Part shown: positions 7,784 through 15,063 of the stretch, one piece after another
How the letters are laid out: the number at the start of each line of letters is the position of its first letter
Numbering within the stretch: the stretch's first letter is position 1
NCBI RefSeq assembly: GCF_021532615.1
Contig: NZ_JAKGAQ010000001.1
Coordinates: forward strand, 372,001-436,000
DNA from: Octadecabacter dasysiphoniae
Lineage (GTDB): Bacteria > Pseudomonadota > Alphaproteobacteria > Rhodobacterales > Rhodobacteraceae
Length of the DNA: 64,000 bases
Direction of reading: 5' to 3'
Made by a program: the position numbers and the translations under genes
Notes under the pieces: generated by a model
The model's database searches: none
Told to the model about the DNA's origin: nothing
What the model saw: only the letters and a program-made list of their open reading frames with translations

Positions 7784-8635
7784 ATGCGGCGCAGCATTAT
7801 AATGTCAGTATTGATCGCCCTGAATTGGGCGGCACCGGCCATGGCCGAAAGCCATCGCTTGCAAGATGACTTCACATTTCGTCGCGTGGGTGTTCCGACT
7901 GCGGGCGCAACAAACCGCATTACAGTTCAAGTGGCCCCCTCTGCGCCAGCCGCCCCCAGCGGGCCAGCGGCAGCAGGATCTGCCGTAAACGCCCCGCGTG
8001 CCCCCGGCGCACCCGCTATTGCAGGCCTCGCGCCCGCACCAAGCGGTGTTGAGTGGTACTGGGAGGCCATTTCCCCATCCTTGGATGACGCCACGAGCTT
8101 TAGCCTTGAGGCCGCCGTTGCGGCATTGCGCACCGCCCCGGCCGGAAAAGCAGTGCCCGCGCCGCGTTTGCAAGGCATGACCGAGCTCGCCGATCGCTAC
8201 GGCGTTGAGATTCTGACCGCCTCGATCGGCACCAATGTATCCCCCGCTTTAATACTGGCGGTCATTTCAGTCGAAAGCGCAGGGCGGTCCGACGCGGTAA
8301 GTTCTGCGGGCGCGCAGGGATTGATGCAACTGATGCCCCCCACCGCGGATCGGTTCGGCGTGACAGACGCCTTTGATCCGCGTGACAATATAAAGGGTGG
8401 CACGGCCTACCTTGATTGGCTGCTGGGCGAATTCGACAATGGCGTGATCTTTGCGCTGGCGGGATACAACGCTGGCGAAGGGGCGGTGCGCAACAACAAC
8501 GGCATCCCACCCTATGCGGAAACGCGCGCCTATGTGCCCAAAGTCCTCGCGGCATGGGAAGTGGCACGGGGGCTGTGCATCACGCCACCCGAATTGGTCA
8601 CTGATGGCTGTGTCTTTAATGTGAATAGGGAATAA
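7784..8635 (+). CDS. Secreted lytic murein transglycosylase (SLT family)
   Basis: From the ATG at 7784 (GGAG 9 bases upstream) the protein has 283 residues: a signal peptide ending near APAMAES, an Ala/Pro-rich low-complexity stretch (about 45-90), and a C-terminal SLT domain with the catalytic Glu in VISVESAGRSD and the typical SSAGAQGLMQLMPPTA, DNIKGGTAYLDWLL and ALAGYNAGEGAV blocks. It should cleave peptidoglycan in the periplasm. Lying beside the Tad pilus genes, it may open the wall for pilus passage, although it is divergent from them. It ends 1 bp before the next gene, so the two are probably co-transcribed. Confidence 0.9.
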   Translation: MRRSIIMSVLIALNWAAPAMAESHRLQDDFTFRRVGVPTAGATNRITVQVAPSAPAAPSGPAAAGSAVNAPRAPGAPAIAGLAPAPSGVEWYWEAISPSLDDATSFSLEAAVAALRTAPAGKAVPAPRLQGMTELADRYGVEILTASIGTNVSPALILAVISVESAGRSDAVSSAGAQGLMQLMPPTADRFGVTDAFDPRDNIKGGTAYLDWLLGEFDNGVIFALAGYNAGEGAVRNNNGIPPYAETRAYVPKVLAAWEVARGLCITPPELVTDGCVFNVNRE

Positions 8636-8636
8636 G

Positions 8637-10061
8637 ATGTCTTCGAAACCTCTCGTTTTGGATGCGGATGGCACACTGCTGCGCACGGATATGTTGCTTG
8701 AAGGGATATGGCAGGGCCTCGGGCAAGATCCGGCCGCCACGTTCAAGGCATTTTCGCTGATCGGTGATCGCGCGGCCTTCAAGGCCGAGATCGCCCGCAT
8801 CGCTCCGCTTCGTGTTGATCTGCTGCCCGTCAACGCACAGATCGCTGCCATGGCGCTTGATGCGCGGGAATCTGGCCGCGAGGTCGCAATTGCGTCCGCG
8901 TCTGACATTTCTTTGGTCAAACCGTTGGCGGATCACTACGGGATTGAACGCGTCTTCGCGTCCCAAGATGGCGTGAACCTGAAAGGACAGGCCAAAGCAG
9001 ACGCATTGGTCGCCGCATATGGTGAGGCCGGCTTCGATTACGCGGGTAACGACAAAAGCGACCGCAAAATCTGGGATCACGCAGATCAGGCAATCGTTGT
9101 CGGCAGCGCAGGCGGCGGCGCCAAAGGGTTGGACCGCGTCATAAAGGTAGAGGGCGGTTGGTCCCCCAAAGCGGTGCTAAAGGCCATGCGTCCGCACCAA
9201 TGGGTTAAGAATGTCTTGCTGTTTTTGCCGATGATCGCGGCACATGCGTTCTTTCTCGATACCTTTTTGGCGGTCTGCCTCGGCATCGTCAGTTTCTCGG
9301 CAGCGGCGTCTTGTATATATATCGTCAACGATCTGCTCGATATCGAAGCGGACAGGCTGCACGTCAAAAAATGCAAACGCCCGTTTGCTGCCGGAACCGT
9401 ACCGATCCCGATCGGGATGATGGCCTGTGCCGCACTTGGGGTGATCGCCTTGGGCATCGCATTAATGCTGTCGGGGCAGATGTTTGGCGTTGTGGCGTTT
9501 TATATGGCGTTGTCGCTGGCCTATTCGCTGCGGCTGAAACGGATGCGCTGGATTGATATCATGGTGCTCGCGTCGCTTTACACGTTGCGCGTTGTTGCCG
9601 GTGCGGCGGCAAGCGGGGTCGATGCCTCGGTTTTCATGCTGATCTTTATCTTTCCGGTCTTCGTTTCGCTTGGCTGTGTCAAACGGATGACAGAACTTGC
9701 CTTGGCCAAAGACGAAAACCCGTTGCCCGGCCGGGGATATGCGCGCCGTGATATGGGCGATCTTTTAAACATGTCTGCTGTGGGCATGGTCGGTGCGTTG
9801 GTAATCTTTTTTTTGTATTCCTACTCGGATCAAGCATTGTCGCTCTATCCCGATCAATGGTTGATGTGGGTCGCACTTGCCCCGATTGCGGGCTGGCTCT
9901 ACCGGATGATCAGATTGGGCTATATGGGGCAAATGGATTATGATCCGATCGTCTTCGCCATGAGCGATATTCGCGGGATCGGCTACCTCATGATCACCCT
10001 GTCCTTACTGTTTTACGCGGCCGGGTTGTGGTCGGAATGGTTCACCCGCTTTTTCGGCTAG
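8637..10061 (+). CDS. HAD phosphatase-UbiA prenyltransferase fusion, DPPR-synthase-like (NoeC/Rv3806c type)
   Basis: A 474-residue two-domain protein. The first ~165 residues are a HAD hydrolase with the catalytic DADGT (Asp9, Asp11), SAS near 87-89, Lys near 117-120 and GNDKSD near 137-142, so it looks catalytically complete. Residues from about 180 on are a UbiA membrane prenyltransferase (about 8-9 helices) with NDLLDIEADRLH at 231-242 and KRP at 247-249. In decaprenyl-phosphate phosphoribosyltransferases the UbiA part transfers phosphoribose from PRPP to a polyprenyl phosphate; the HAD part could remove the 5-phosphate. The facing DprE1- and DprE2-like genes make this reading more likely than ubiquinone or heme synthesis. 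It begins 1 bp after the transglycosylase stop. Confidence 0.82.
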   Translation: MSSKPLVLDADGTLLRTDMLLEGIWQGLGQDPAATFKAFSLIGDRAAFKAEIARIAPLRVDLLPVNAQIAAMALDARESGREVAIASASDISLVKPLADHYGIERVFASQDGVNLKGQAKADALVAAYGEAGFDYAGNDKSDRKIWDHADQAIVVGSAGGGAKGLDRVIKVEGGWSPKAVLKAMRPHQWVKNVLLFLPMIAAHAFFLDTFLAVCLGIVSFSAAASCIYIVNDLLDIEADRLHVKKCKRPFAAGTVPIPIGMMACAALGVIALGIALMLSGQMFGVVAFYMALSLAYSLRLKRMRWIDIMVLASLYTLRVVAGAAASGVDASVFMLIFIFPVFVSLGCVKRMTELALAKDENPLPGRGYARRDMGDLLNMSAVGMVGALVIFFLYSYSDQALSLYPDQWLMWVALAPIAGWLYRMIRLGYMGQMDYDPIVFAMSDIRGIGYLMITLSLLFYAAGLWSEWFTRFFG

Positions 10062-10078
10062 CAGCGGTCTAGACCCCG

Positions 10079-10126
10079 TCTTTGGTTTCTAAATATTCCG
10101 GGGGAGCGAAGCGGGGGCAGAGCCCC
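10079..10126 (+). repeat. Dispersed intergenic element, copy 1 (AT-rich core plus GC hairpin)
   Basis: TCTTTGGTTTCTAAATATTC (10079-10098) is followed by a GGGG-rich stretch and the palindrome GGGGC-AGA-GCCCC (10114-10126). The same core and hairpin type recur at 28733-28806 and 52014-52070. It lies between two convergent genes and may act as a bidirectional terminator. Confidence 0.7.
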
Positions 10127-10138
10127 TCTTTCTTCCTT

Positions 10139-10199
10139 GCGCACGCGTTAGCGTGCGCGCCCCGCCCGCCGCAGGCGCAAGCACGCCCGCCGCAGGCGC
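10139..10199. repeat. GC-rich hairpin and 16-bp direct repeat between convergent genes
   Basis: GCGCACGC and GCGTGCGC form an 8-bp stem with loop GTTA (10139-10158). It is followed by two exact copies of CGCCCGCCGCAGGCGC at 10163-10178 and 10184-10199, a 21-bp period. It fills the rest of the gap between the HAD-UbiA gene and the DprE2-like gene. Confidence 0.7.
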
Positions 10200-10209
10200 T
10201 GATCAAAGA

Positions 10210-10950
10210 TCAGATCGACATCTTTTTAAAGATCGGCTCGGGGATCAATTTGATGATTGTCATAACCGGCCACCAGATCAGCTTGGTGTAAAGAACATTG
10301 CGTTTTTTGGCCAAGGCCTTGTGAATATCCGCAACAACCGCATCTGCCGTCGTCATGAACGGCTGTTTGCCAAGCCCAGCGGTCATCGCCGTATCAACGG
10401 GGCCCGGTTTGACGGTCAGCACATGAACACCGTGACGGCCAAGCGCATTGCGCAGGCCAGACAGATAGGTCGCAAACCCGGCCTTCGCAGCGCCGTAAAC
10501 ATAATTTCCGACCCGTCCGCGATCACCCGCAACGGACCCAACACCGACAATCGCGCCGTCGCCTTGGGCTTCCATCAGTGGCGCAAGCATTTGCAAGAAC
10601 CGCGCAGGCCCCGTGAGGCTGTCTGTGATCGTCCCGTCAATAAGGCTTGGATCTGCATCGATGGCGTCCTGCGCGGGCATCGAGCCCACGAAGACCGCAC
10701 AGGACACGGTGCCACCCGTGGCCACTGCCGTATCAACAATCTGCTGAAAGGTCGCGGGATCACGGGCATCAAACATCACAGGCGTCGCACCCGCGGCACC
10801 GCGCGCGGATGCATCTGCGGCAGTTGCGTCCAGATCGTCCATCCGACGACCAGCAAGAATCACATGTGCGCCGGTTTCGGCGACCGAACGGGTGAAGGCC
10901 TTCGCGATGGTCGAGCTCGCGCCAAGAATAATCCAAGTGTCGTTCATCAT
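10210..10950 (-). CDS. SDR oxidoreductase, DprE2-like (decaprenylphospho-2-ketoribose reductase)
   Basis: A 246-residue short-chain dehydrogenase: nucleotide-binding motif ILGASSTIAKAF near the N-terminus, a GSVAGDRGR catalytic-Ser region, and the catalytic Tyr-Lys pair in YGAAKAG. A hydrophobic/basic C-terminus (about IWWPVMTIIKLIPEPIFKKM) suggests membrane association, as with enzymes acting on polyprenyl lipids. The start ATG at 10950 overlaps the TGA of the DprE1-like gene and has AAGGA upstream; the open frame reaching 11031 lacks support. By analogy with DprE2 it would reduce a 2-keto intermediate to the arabinose configuration. SDR specificity cannot be read from sequence alone; the call rests on the DprE1 neighbour. 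Confidence 0.78.
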   Translation of the reverse strand: MMNDTWIILGASSTIAKAFTRSVAETGAHVILAGRRMDDLDATAADASARGAAGATPVMFDARDPATFQQIVDTAVATGGTVSCAVFVGSMPAQDAIDADPSLIDGTITDSLTGPARFLQMLAPLMEAQGDGAIVGVGSVAGDRGRVGNYVYGAAKAGFATYLSGLRNALGRHGVHVLTVKPGPVDTAMTAGLGKQPFMTTADAVVADIHKALAKKRNVLYTKLIWWPVMTIIKLIPEPIFKKMSI

Positions 10951-12230
10951 ATTGTCCTTAGGTCCAATCGGCGTGTCATGTCGGTTTGAAGGTGCCCGTC
11001 TGGATCGGCTTTCGCCACCGTGCGGGCCCATTTGGGGGTGTCAGGATACATGGCCTTGATCGCATCACCGGATGAAAGAGCATCTTTGGCGAGGTACAAA
11101 CGACCACCCGCAGCCACAGTCGCCGCCTCGAGTTTTGCAATCAGGCGGCGGGCCTGTGGTCGGTTCGGGAAATCCACGGCCAGCGTATAGCCTTCCATCG
11201 GAAAAGACATATAGCCTTCGCGCCCTTCACCCATGCGTTTGAGAACCGCAAGAGGGGAGGCAAGGCCGGAGCGCGCAATCATTTTCATCATGTCGCGCAG
11301 TGCGCCGGATTGATCCAGCGGAACAACGCATTGAAACTGGTGAAACCCGCGTTTTCCATAAAGGCGGTTCCAGTCGTGAATTTTATCGAGCGGAAAGAAA
11401 AAGTCCTGAATTGTGCGCACGACCGTGCGACCTGACTTCGGGACGCGGCGGTAATATGCAGCGTTAAACGCTTTGACGATGGGGCCAGACAACGCCCAAT
11501 GGGGCGCATCCATCGGAATTTTCTTGGTGCCGCGCGCGGACGGGCGCAGCCCTCTGCAGGTTTCGCCTTCTTCGACGATCCCACGGCCCAAGGCATCGCC
11601 CGTCGCGGTCGCGTCAATCCAGCCAACAGTGTAGGGCGCGTCGGACGCATCCAGCAGTGCGATGTGGTGGTCCCAATCGGTTGCACGCCGCTCGGACACC
11701 AACATCATGTCGCCGCGTGCGCGTGTCAGTTGTAGGGTTGCCTGTGCGATGATGCCGGTCTGGCCCAAGCCGCCGCACGTGGCCTTCCACAGCGCGCCGG
11801 ATTTTGGTGTGATTTTGCGCGGCTTGTCCTGAATCAACGTGATGGCTGTCACGTGCCGACAAAACGACCCTGCGATATGGTGGTTCTTGCCATGCACGTC
11901 CATCGCGATGGCCCCGCCGACCGTGGCAAATCCTGTACCGGGCATCACGGCGGGCAACCAGCCTTGTGGGGCCAGCAATCGGGCAAGTTCGCCCAAGGTA
12001 ATCCCGGCCTCAACCGTCAGCACACCTGTTTCACGATCAAATGCGATGATGCGGTCCAGCCGTGTCATGTCCATAGCCGTACCACCGCTGTTCAGGGGCG
12101 CATCGCCGTAAGACCTTCGGTTGCCTGTCGCGGGCGCATCCGCCTTCAGTGCCGATGGGGTATCGGGGCGGGTCAATATGCCCTTGGCGCGCAATGCGCG
12201 GCCCCAACCTGTGTATTCGGTTTCGCTCAT
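10947..12230 (-). CDS. FAD-binding oxidase, DprE1-like (decaprenylphospho-ribose 2-oxidase)
   Basis: A 427-residue VAO-type flavoprotein that matches what I recall of mycobacterial DprE1 in several places: RRSYGD near 39-43, the FAD-binding GGAIAMDVHGKNHHIAGSF near 105-123, FHQFQCVVP near 296-304, and the C-terminal GGRLYLAKD and AMYP blocks; Lys382 corresponds to the catalytic Lys418. The cysteine targeted by benzothiazinones (Cys387 in M. tuberculosis, before VDFP) is Ala351 here. It should oxidise polyprenyl-phosphoryl-ribose at C2 together with the DprE2-like partner; the two overlap by 4 bp. The upstream gene overlaps its start by ATGA. Other sugar-oxidase roles are less likely. Confidence 0.85.
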   Translation of the reverse strand: MSETEYTGWGRALRAKGILTRPDTPSALKADAPATGNRRSYGDAPLNSGGTAMDMTRLDRIIAFDRETGVLTVEAGITLGELARLLAPQGWLPAVMPGTGFATVGGAIAMDVHGKNHHIAGSFCRHVTAITLIQDKPRKITPKSGALWKATCGGLGQTGIIAQATLQLTRARGDMMLVSERRATDWDHHIALLDASDAPYTVGWIDATATGDALGRGIVEEGETCRGLRPSARGTKKIPMDAPHWALSGPIVKAFNAAYYRRVPKSGRTVVRTIQDFFFPLDKIHDWNRLYGKRGFHQFQCVVPLDQSGALRDMMKMIARSGLASPLAVLKRMGEGREGYMSFPMEGYTLAVDFPNRPQARRLIAKLEAATVAAGGRLYLAKDALSSGDAIKAMYPDTPKWARTVAKADPDGHLQTDMTRRLDLRTI

Positions 12231-13234
12231 GTGCGTGCAGCCGTGTTGGACATCCGTTCAGCCAGCGGAAAGATCGCAAGACCAATCAGGATCGCAAACC
12301 AAAGCGTCGTCAGGCGGATGACGGCTGTGGCGGGGATGGACACATCAAGCGGAACACCTTCAAGGGACAGCAGCGCGACCATCGCAGCCTCCGCCCCGCC
12401 AACGCCACCAGGTGCACCCGTCAGTCCACCTGCAAGGGTGGCGAAGGTGAAAATAGCGATGGCTTTGGCCAAACCGATATCAGCCCCCATCCACATCAAC
12501 AAAAGATGGAATGCGTAGCCTTCGGCGATCCAACCGATCAGGCCCAGCCCAAGGGCCGCCGCCATGATGGGACCACTGGAAAAGATACCCAAGCTGCGTG
12601 CCGCAGTGCGAATTCGGGCCATAAGGCGTGGGAATTTTCCGATCACTCGGTACAGGGTCGTGACGCAACCTGCCAGAAGTGTGGGGCGCGTGGCCACAAA
12701 AGCAGCCGCAAGCGCGAGGATCGCGACAGGCGTTGCCATGGCAATGCCGCCCGCCGACAACGCAAGGCCACCCGCAAGGATTAGGCCCATCGCCGCAAGG
12801 TCCGACGCACGATCCATAAGCACAAGCGGTGCTGTGCGTTCAACAGCCCAGCCCGTTTCACGCTTGAGCCAACGCATGCGGATCAGCTCGCCCACGCGGC
12901 CCGGTGTGACCGACATCGCGAAGCCACCCAAGAAATGGCGCAAGTCCTGCACAAAGGTCGTTGGCAGTCCAAGCCGGTTGGAAAACAAATGCCAACGCGC
13001 GCCGCGAAACAGATAATTCACGAGGCTCAGCGCCAGCAGGATAAGAAATTGGTTGAGGCTGAGCTGCATCAACTGATGTTTGGTTTCTTCCCACCCCGTG
13101 GCCGCAGCCAATCCGGCAAGACCTGCAATCACAAACGCAAAAAGTGCCCCCAAAAGGGCAATGTCACGCCATCTTCGCCCCGTGCCTTTCGGGACCGGGG
13201 GAGGGGCGATATTCGTCGGGTTTGCACTGCTCAT
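12227..13234 (-). CDS. Multi-TM protein of the LPG-synthase TM/flippase-like family (UPF0104)
   Basis: A 335-residue membrane protein with about 8 hydrophobic helices, and the family-typical FRGARWHLFSNRLG, MSVTPGRVGELIRMRWL and GGLTGAPGGVGGAEAAMVALL blocks. Members act as lysyl-PG transporters, glycosyltransferase partners or undefined lipid flippases. Because it heads the DprE1/DprE2-like operon (ATGA overlap), a role in moving the polyprenyl-linked sugar across the membrane is attractive but inferred. The ATG at 13234 has AAAGGA upstream; the in-frame ATG at 13240 is too close to it. It has no C-terminal aminoacyl-transferase domain, so it is not full MprF. Confidence 0.75.
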   Translation of the reverse strand: MSSANPTNIAPPPVPKGTGRRWRDIALLGALFAFVIAGLAGLAAATGWEETKHQLMQLSLNQFLILLALSLVNYLFRGARWHLFSNRLGLPTTFVQDLRHFLGGFAMSVTPGRVGELIRMRWLKRETGWAVERTAPLVLMDRASDLAAMGLILAGGLALSAGGIAMATPVAILALAAAFVATRPTLLAGCVTTLYRVIGKFPRLMARIRTAARSLGIFSSGPIMAAALGLGLIGWIAEGYAFHLLLMWMGADIGLAKAIAIFTFATLAGGLTGAPGGVGGAEAAMVALLSLEGVPLDVSIPATAVIRLTTLWFAILIGLAIFPLAERMSNTAART

Positions 13235-13345
13235 GCTCATCCTTTCGCGATTAGCGACAGAATAGGGCGAGACTATGGCTTTGTATCCGTTTGGGAAACG
13301 ATTTTACGTGGAATTCACCAAATCAAGCGCTTTGGCGCCTTCGCG

Positions 13346-13636
13346 CTAGATCGAAAAGTAGTCTGACCATTCCGGATGTTTGGCGCGCTGGGCGTTCACA
13401 TAAGGGCACAGTGGTACGATTTTATAGCCTTGCGATTTGGCGTCTTCGATCAGATGTAGCATTAATTTATAAGCGTATCCGTGCCCTTCGAGCGCCTTTG
13501 GCACGGACGTATGATCGGCGATGCGCAGGCGCGGGGACAGGATGGAAAATGTCAGTTCTGCCTCACCTTCGGGCGTGGCAATGACAAAGCGGCCCTTAGA
13601 GCCGCTTTGTTCTTCGGAGATACTGGGATCAGACAA
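13346..13636 (-). CDS. Small GNAT-family N-acetyltransferase (YjdJ/YidJ type)
   Basis: A 96-residue protein of the short GNAT type: GRFVIATPEGEAELTF..., ADHTSVPKALEGHGYAYKLM (acetyl-CoA loop region) and the C-terminal VPLCPYVNAQRAKHPEWSDY block. No ATG or GTG is available at the right place; the only in-frame start is the TTG at 13636, inside the end of scoB (8-bp overlap). A perfect 10-bp hairpin lies in its first codons and may be the scoB terminator, so expression could be low or coupled. Confidence 0.75.
   Translation of the reverse strand: MSDPSISEEQSGSKGRFVIATPEGEAELTFSILSPRLRIADHTSVPKALEGHGYAYKLMLHLIEDAKSQGYKIVPLCPYVNAQRAKHPEWSDYFSI
13584..13610 (-). terminator. Perfect 10-bp hairpin at end of scoB, inside the GNAT reading frame
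   Basis: ACAAAGCGGC and GCCGCTTTGT flank a 7-nt loop, 19 bp after the scoB stop. It reads as a terminator for the CoA-transferase genes but lies within codons 10-18 of the GNAT gene; the T-run after it is short. Confidence 0.5.
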
Positions 13637-14249
13637 TCGTCGCTTCTGTTGCGGCGCGCAGTTCGTCCTCGGTCACGCCATCAGCGCATTCCACGATCTT
13701 CAACCCACCTTCTACGACGTCCAACACGCCGAGGTTCGTGATAATGCGGTCAACCACACCTTTGCCAGTGAGAGGAAGGGTGCATTCGCGCAGCAACTTG
13801 CTGTCACCGTGTTTGTTGGTGTGATCCATCACGACAATCACGCGGCCAACACCTGCAACCAGATCCATCGCGCCGCCCATACCTTTGACGAGCTTGCCGG
13901 GGATCATCCAGTTGGCCAGATCACCCTTTTCGTCAACTTCCATCGCGCCAAGGATCGCGGCTGCGATTTTGCCGCCACGGATCATGCCAAAGGATTGCGC
14001 GGAATCAAAATAGGACGTGCGGCGCAATTCCGTGATCGTCTGTTTGCCTGCGTTGATCAGATCAGGGTTTTCGTCGCCCGCAAAAGGAAACGGCCCCATG
14101 CCAAGCATGCCGTTTTCGGATTGCAGCGTAATATCTTTGTCGCCCACGTAATTTGCCACAAGCGTCGGGATGCCGATGCCGAGGTTTACGTACCAGCCAT
14201 CTTCGAGTTCGTCCGCCGCGCGCGCGGCCATTTGATTGCGATCCCACAT
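13629..14249 (-). CDS. scoB: 3-oxoacid CoA-transferase, subunit B
   Basis: This 206-residue beta subunit pairs with the gene upstream to move CoA from succinyl-CoA to acetoacetate or a related 3-oxoacid (ketone-body use, or 3-oxoadipate if PcaJ-like). The catalytic Glu is in LQSENGMLGMGP, and the family blocks WYVNLGIGIPTLVANY and KGMGGAMDLVAGV are present. Its ATG shares one base with the scoA stop, giving tight coupling. Sequence alone does not separate ScoB from PcaJ; no other beta-ketoadipate genes are near, which favours acetoacetate. Confidence 0.9.
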   Translation of the reverse strand: MWDRNQMAARAADELEDGWYVNLGIGIPTLVANYVGDKDITLQSENGMLGMGPFPFAGDENPDLINAGKQTITELRRTSYFDSAQSFGMIRGGKIAAAILGAMEVDEKGDLANWMIPGKLVKGMGGAMDLVAGVGRVIVVMDHTNKHGDSKLLRECTLPLTGKGVVDRIITNLGVLDVVEGGLKIVECADGVTEDELRAATEATIV

Positions 14250-14965
14250 TATGACTTCTCCCGAACGGTGCGCTGTTCGATGCGCTTTTCGTGGTCGCCC
14301 TGAATAATGCGGTGCACATAAATACCGGGCAGGTGGATGGCGTCGGGGTCTAGCGATCCGACGGGCACGATTTCTTCGACTTCAACAACGCAGGTCTTAC
14401 CGCACATGGCTGCGGGCGGGTTGAAGTTACGGGCGGTTTTGCGGAACACTAGGTTGCCGGTTTCGTCCGCTTTCCACGCCTTCACGATGGCCAGATCGGC
14501 AAAGATGCCTTCTTCCATGATGTAGGTTTCCGGCGCGCCGTCTGGCCCCGTCGGGAAATCTTTGTGTTCTTTGCCGTCCGCAATAACCGTTCCGACGCCT
14601 GTCTTGGTGTAAAAACCCGGGATGCCACAGCCGCCTGATCGCATGCGTTCGGCCAGTGTGCCTTGGGGGTTAAATTCCAGCTCAAGCTCTCCAGACAGAT
14701 ACTGGCGCATGAATTCGGCGTTTTCACCGACATAGGAACTGATCATCTTTTTGACTTGGCGCGTTTGCAGCAAGATACCGATGCCAAAATCGTCAACGCC
14801 CGCGTTGTTGGACGCAAACGTCAGATCCTTCGTGCCCGCGTCCTTAATCGCGCTGAGCAGCAGTTCCGGAATACCGCACAGGCCAAAGCCACCCGCCGCG
14901 ATGAACATGCCATCCTGCAACAGCCCATCGAGCGCTGCGGCGGCGTTTGGATAGATTTTCTGCAT
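14249..14965 (-). CDS. scoA: 3-oxoacid CoA-transferase, subunit A
   Basis: The 238-residue alpha subunit has the GGFGLCGIPELLLSAI glycine-rich segment near residues 20-35 and the NNAGVDDFGIGILL, SGGCGIPGFYTKTGVGT and NFNPPAAMCGKTC blocks of the family. It lies 98 bp downstream of topA. This gap carries a perfect palindrome that fits LacI/GalR operators, so the pair may be regulated apart from topA. Confidence 0.92.
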   Translation of the reverse strand: MQKIYPNAAAALDGLLQDGMFIAAGGFGLCGIPELLLSAIKDAGTKDLTFASNNAGVDDFGIGILLQTRQVKKMISSYVGENAEFMRQYLSGELELEFNPQGTLAERMRSGGCGIPGFYTKTGVGTVIADGKEHKDFPTGPDGAPETYIMEEGIFADLAIVKAWKADETGNLVFRKTARNFNPPAAMCGKTCVVEVEEIVPVGSLDPDAIHLPGIYVHRIIQGDHEKRIEQRTVREKS

Positions 14966-15045
14966 AAAACCCCCTGTAAAGTTGCCGTATTGATACGTGC
15001 GGCGGCGGGGGTGTCAATGCAAATGCTGCGATGCGGCGCCGATTT

Positions 15046-15059
15046 TGCAACCGGTTGCA
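15046..15059. promoter_or_regulatory. LacI/GalR-type operator palindrome upstream of scoAB
   Basis: TGCAACCGGTTGCA is a perfect 14-bp palindrome that fits the LacI-family pattern TGNAANCGNTTNCA. It lies 81 bp upstream of scoA and 4 bp beyond the topA stop. No LacI-family gene is in the window. Confidence 0.45.
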
Positions 15060-15063
15060 TTAA

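Noticed and set aside
10139..10199. CRISPR-like repeat
   Set aside because: Only two 16-bp units with a 5-bp gap, no spacers and no cas genes.
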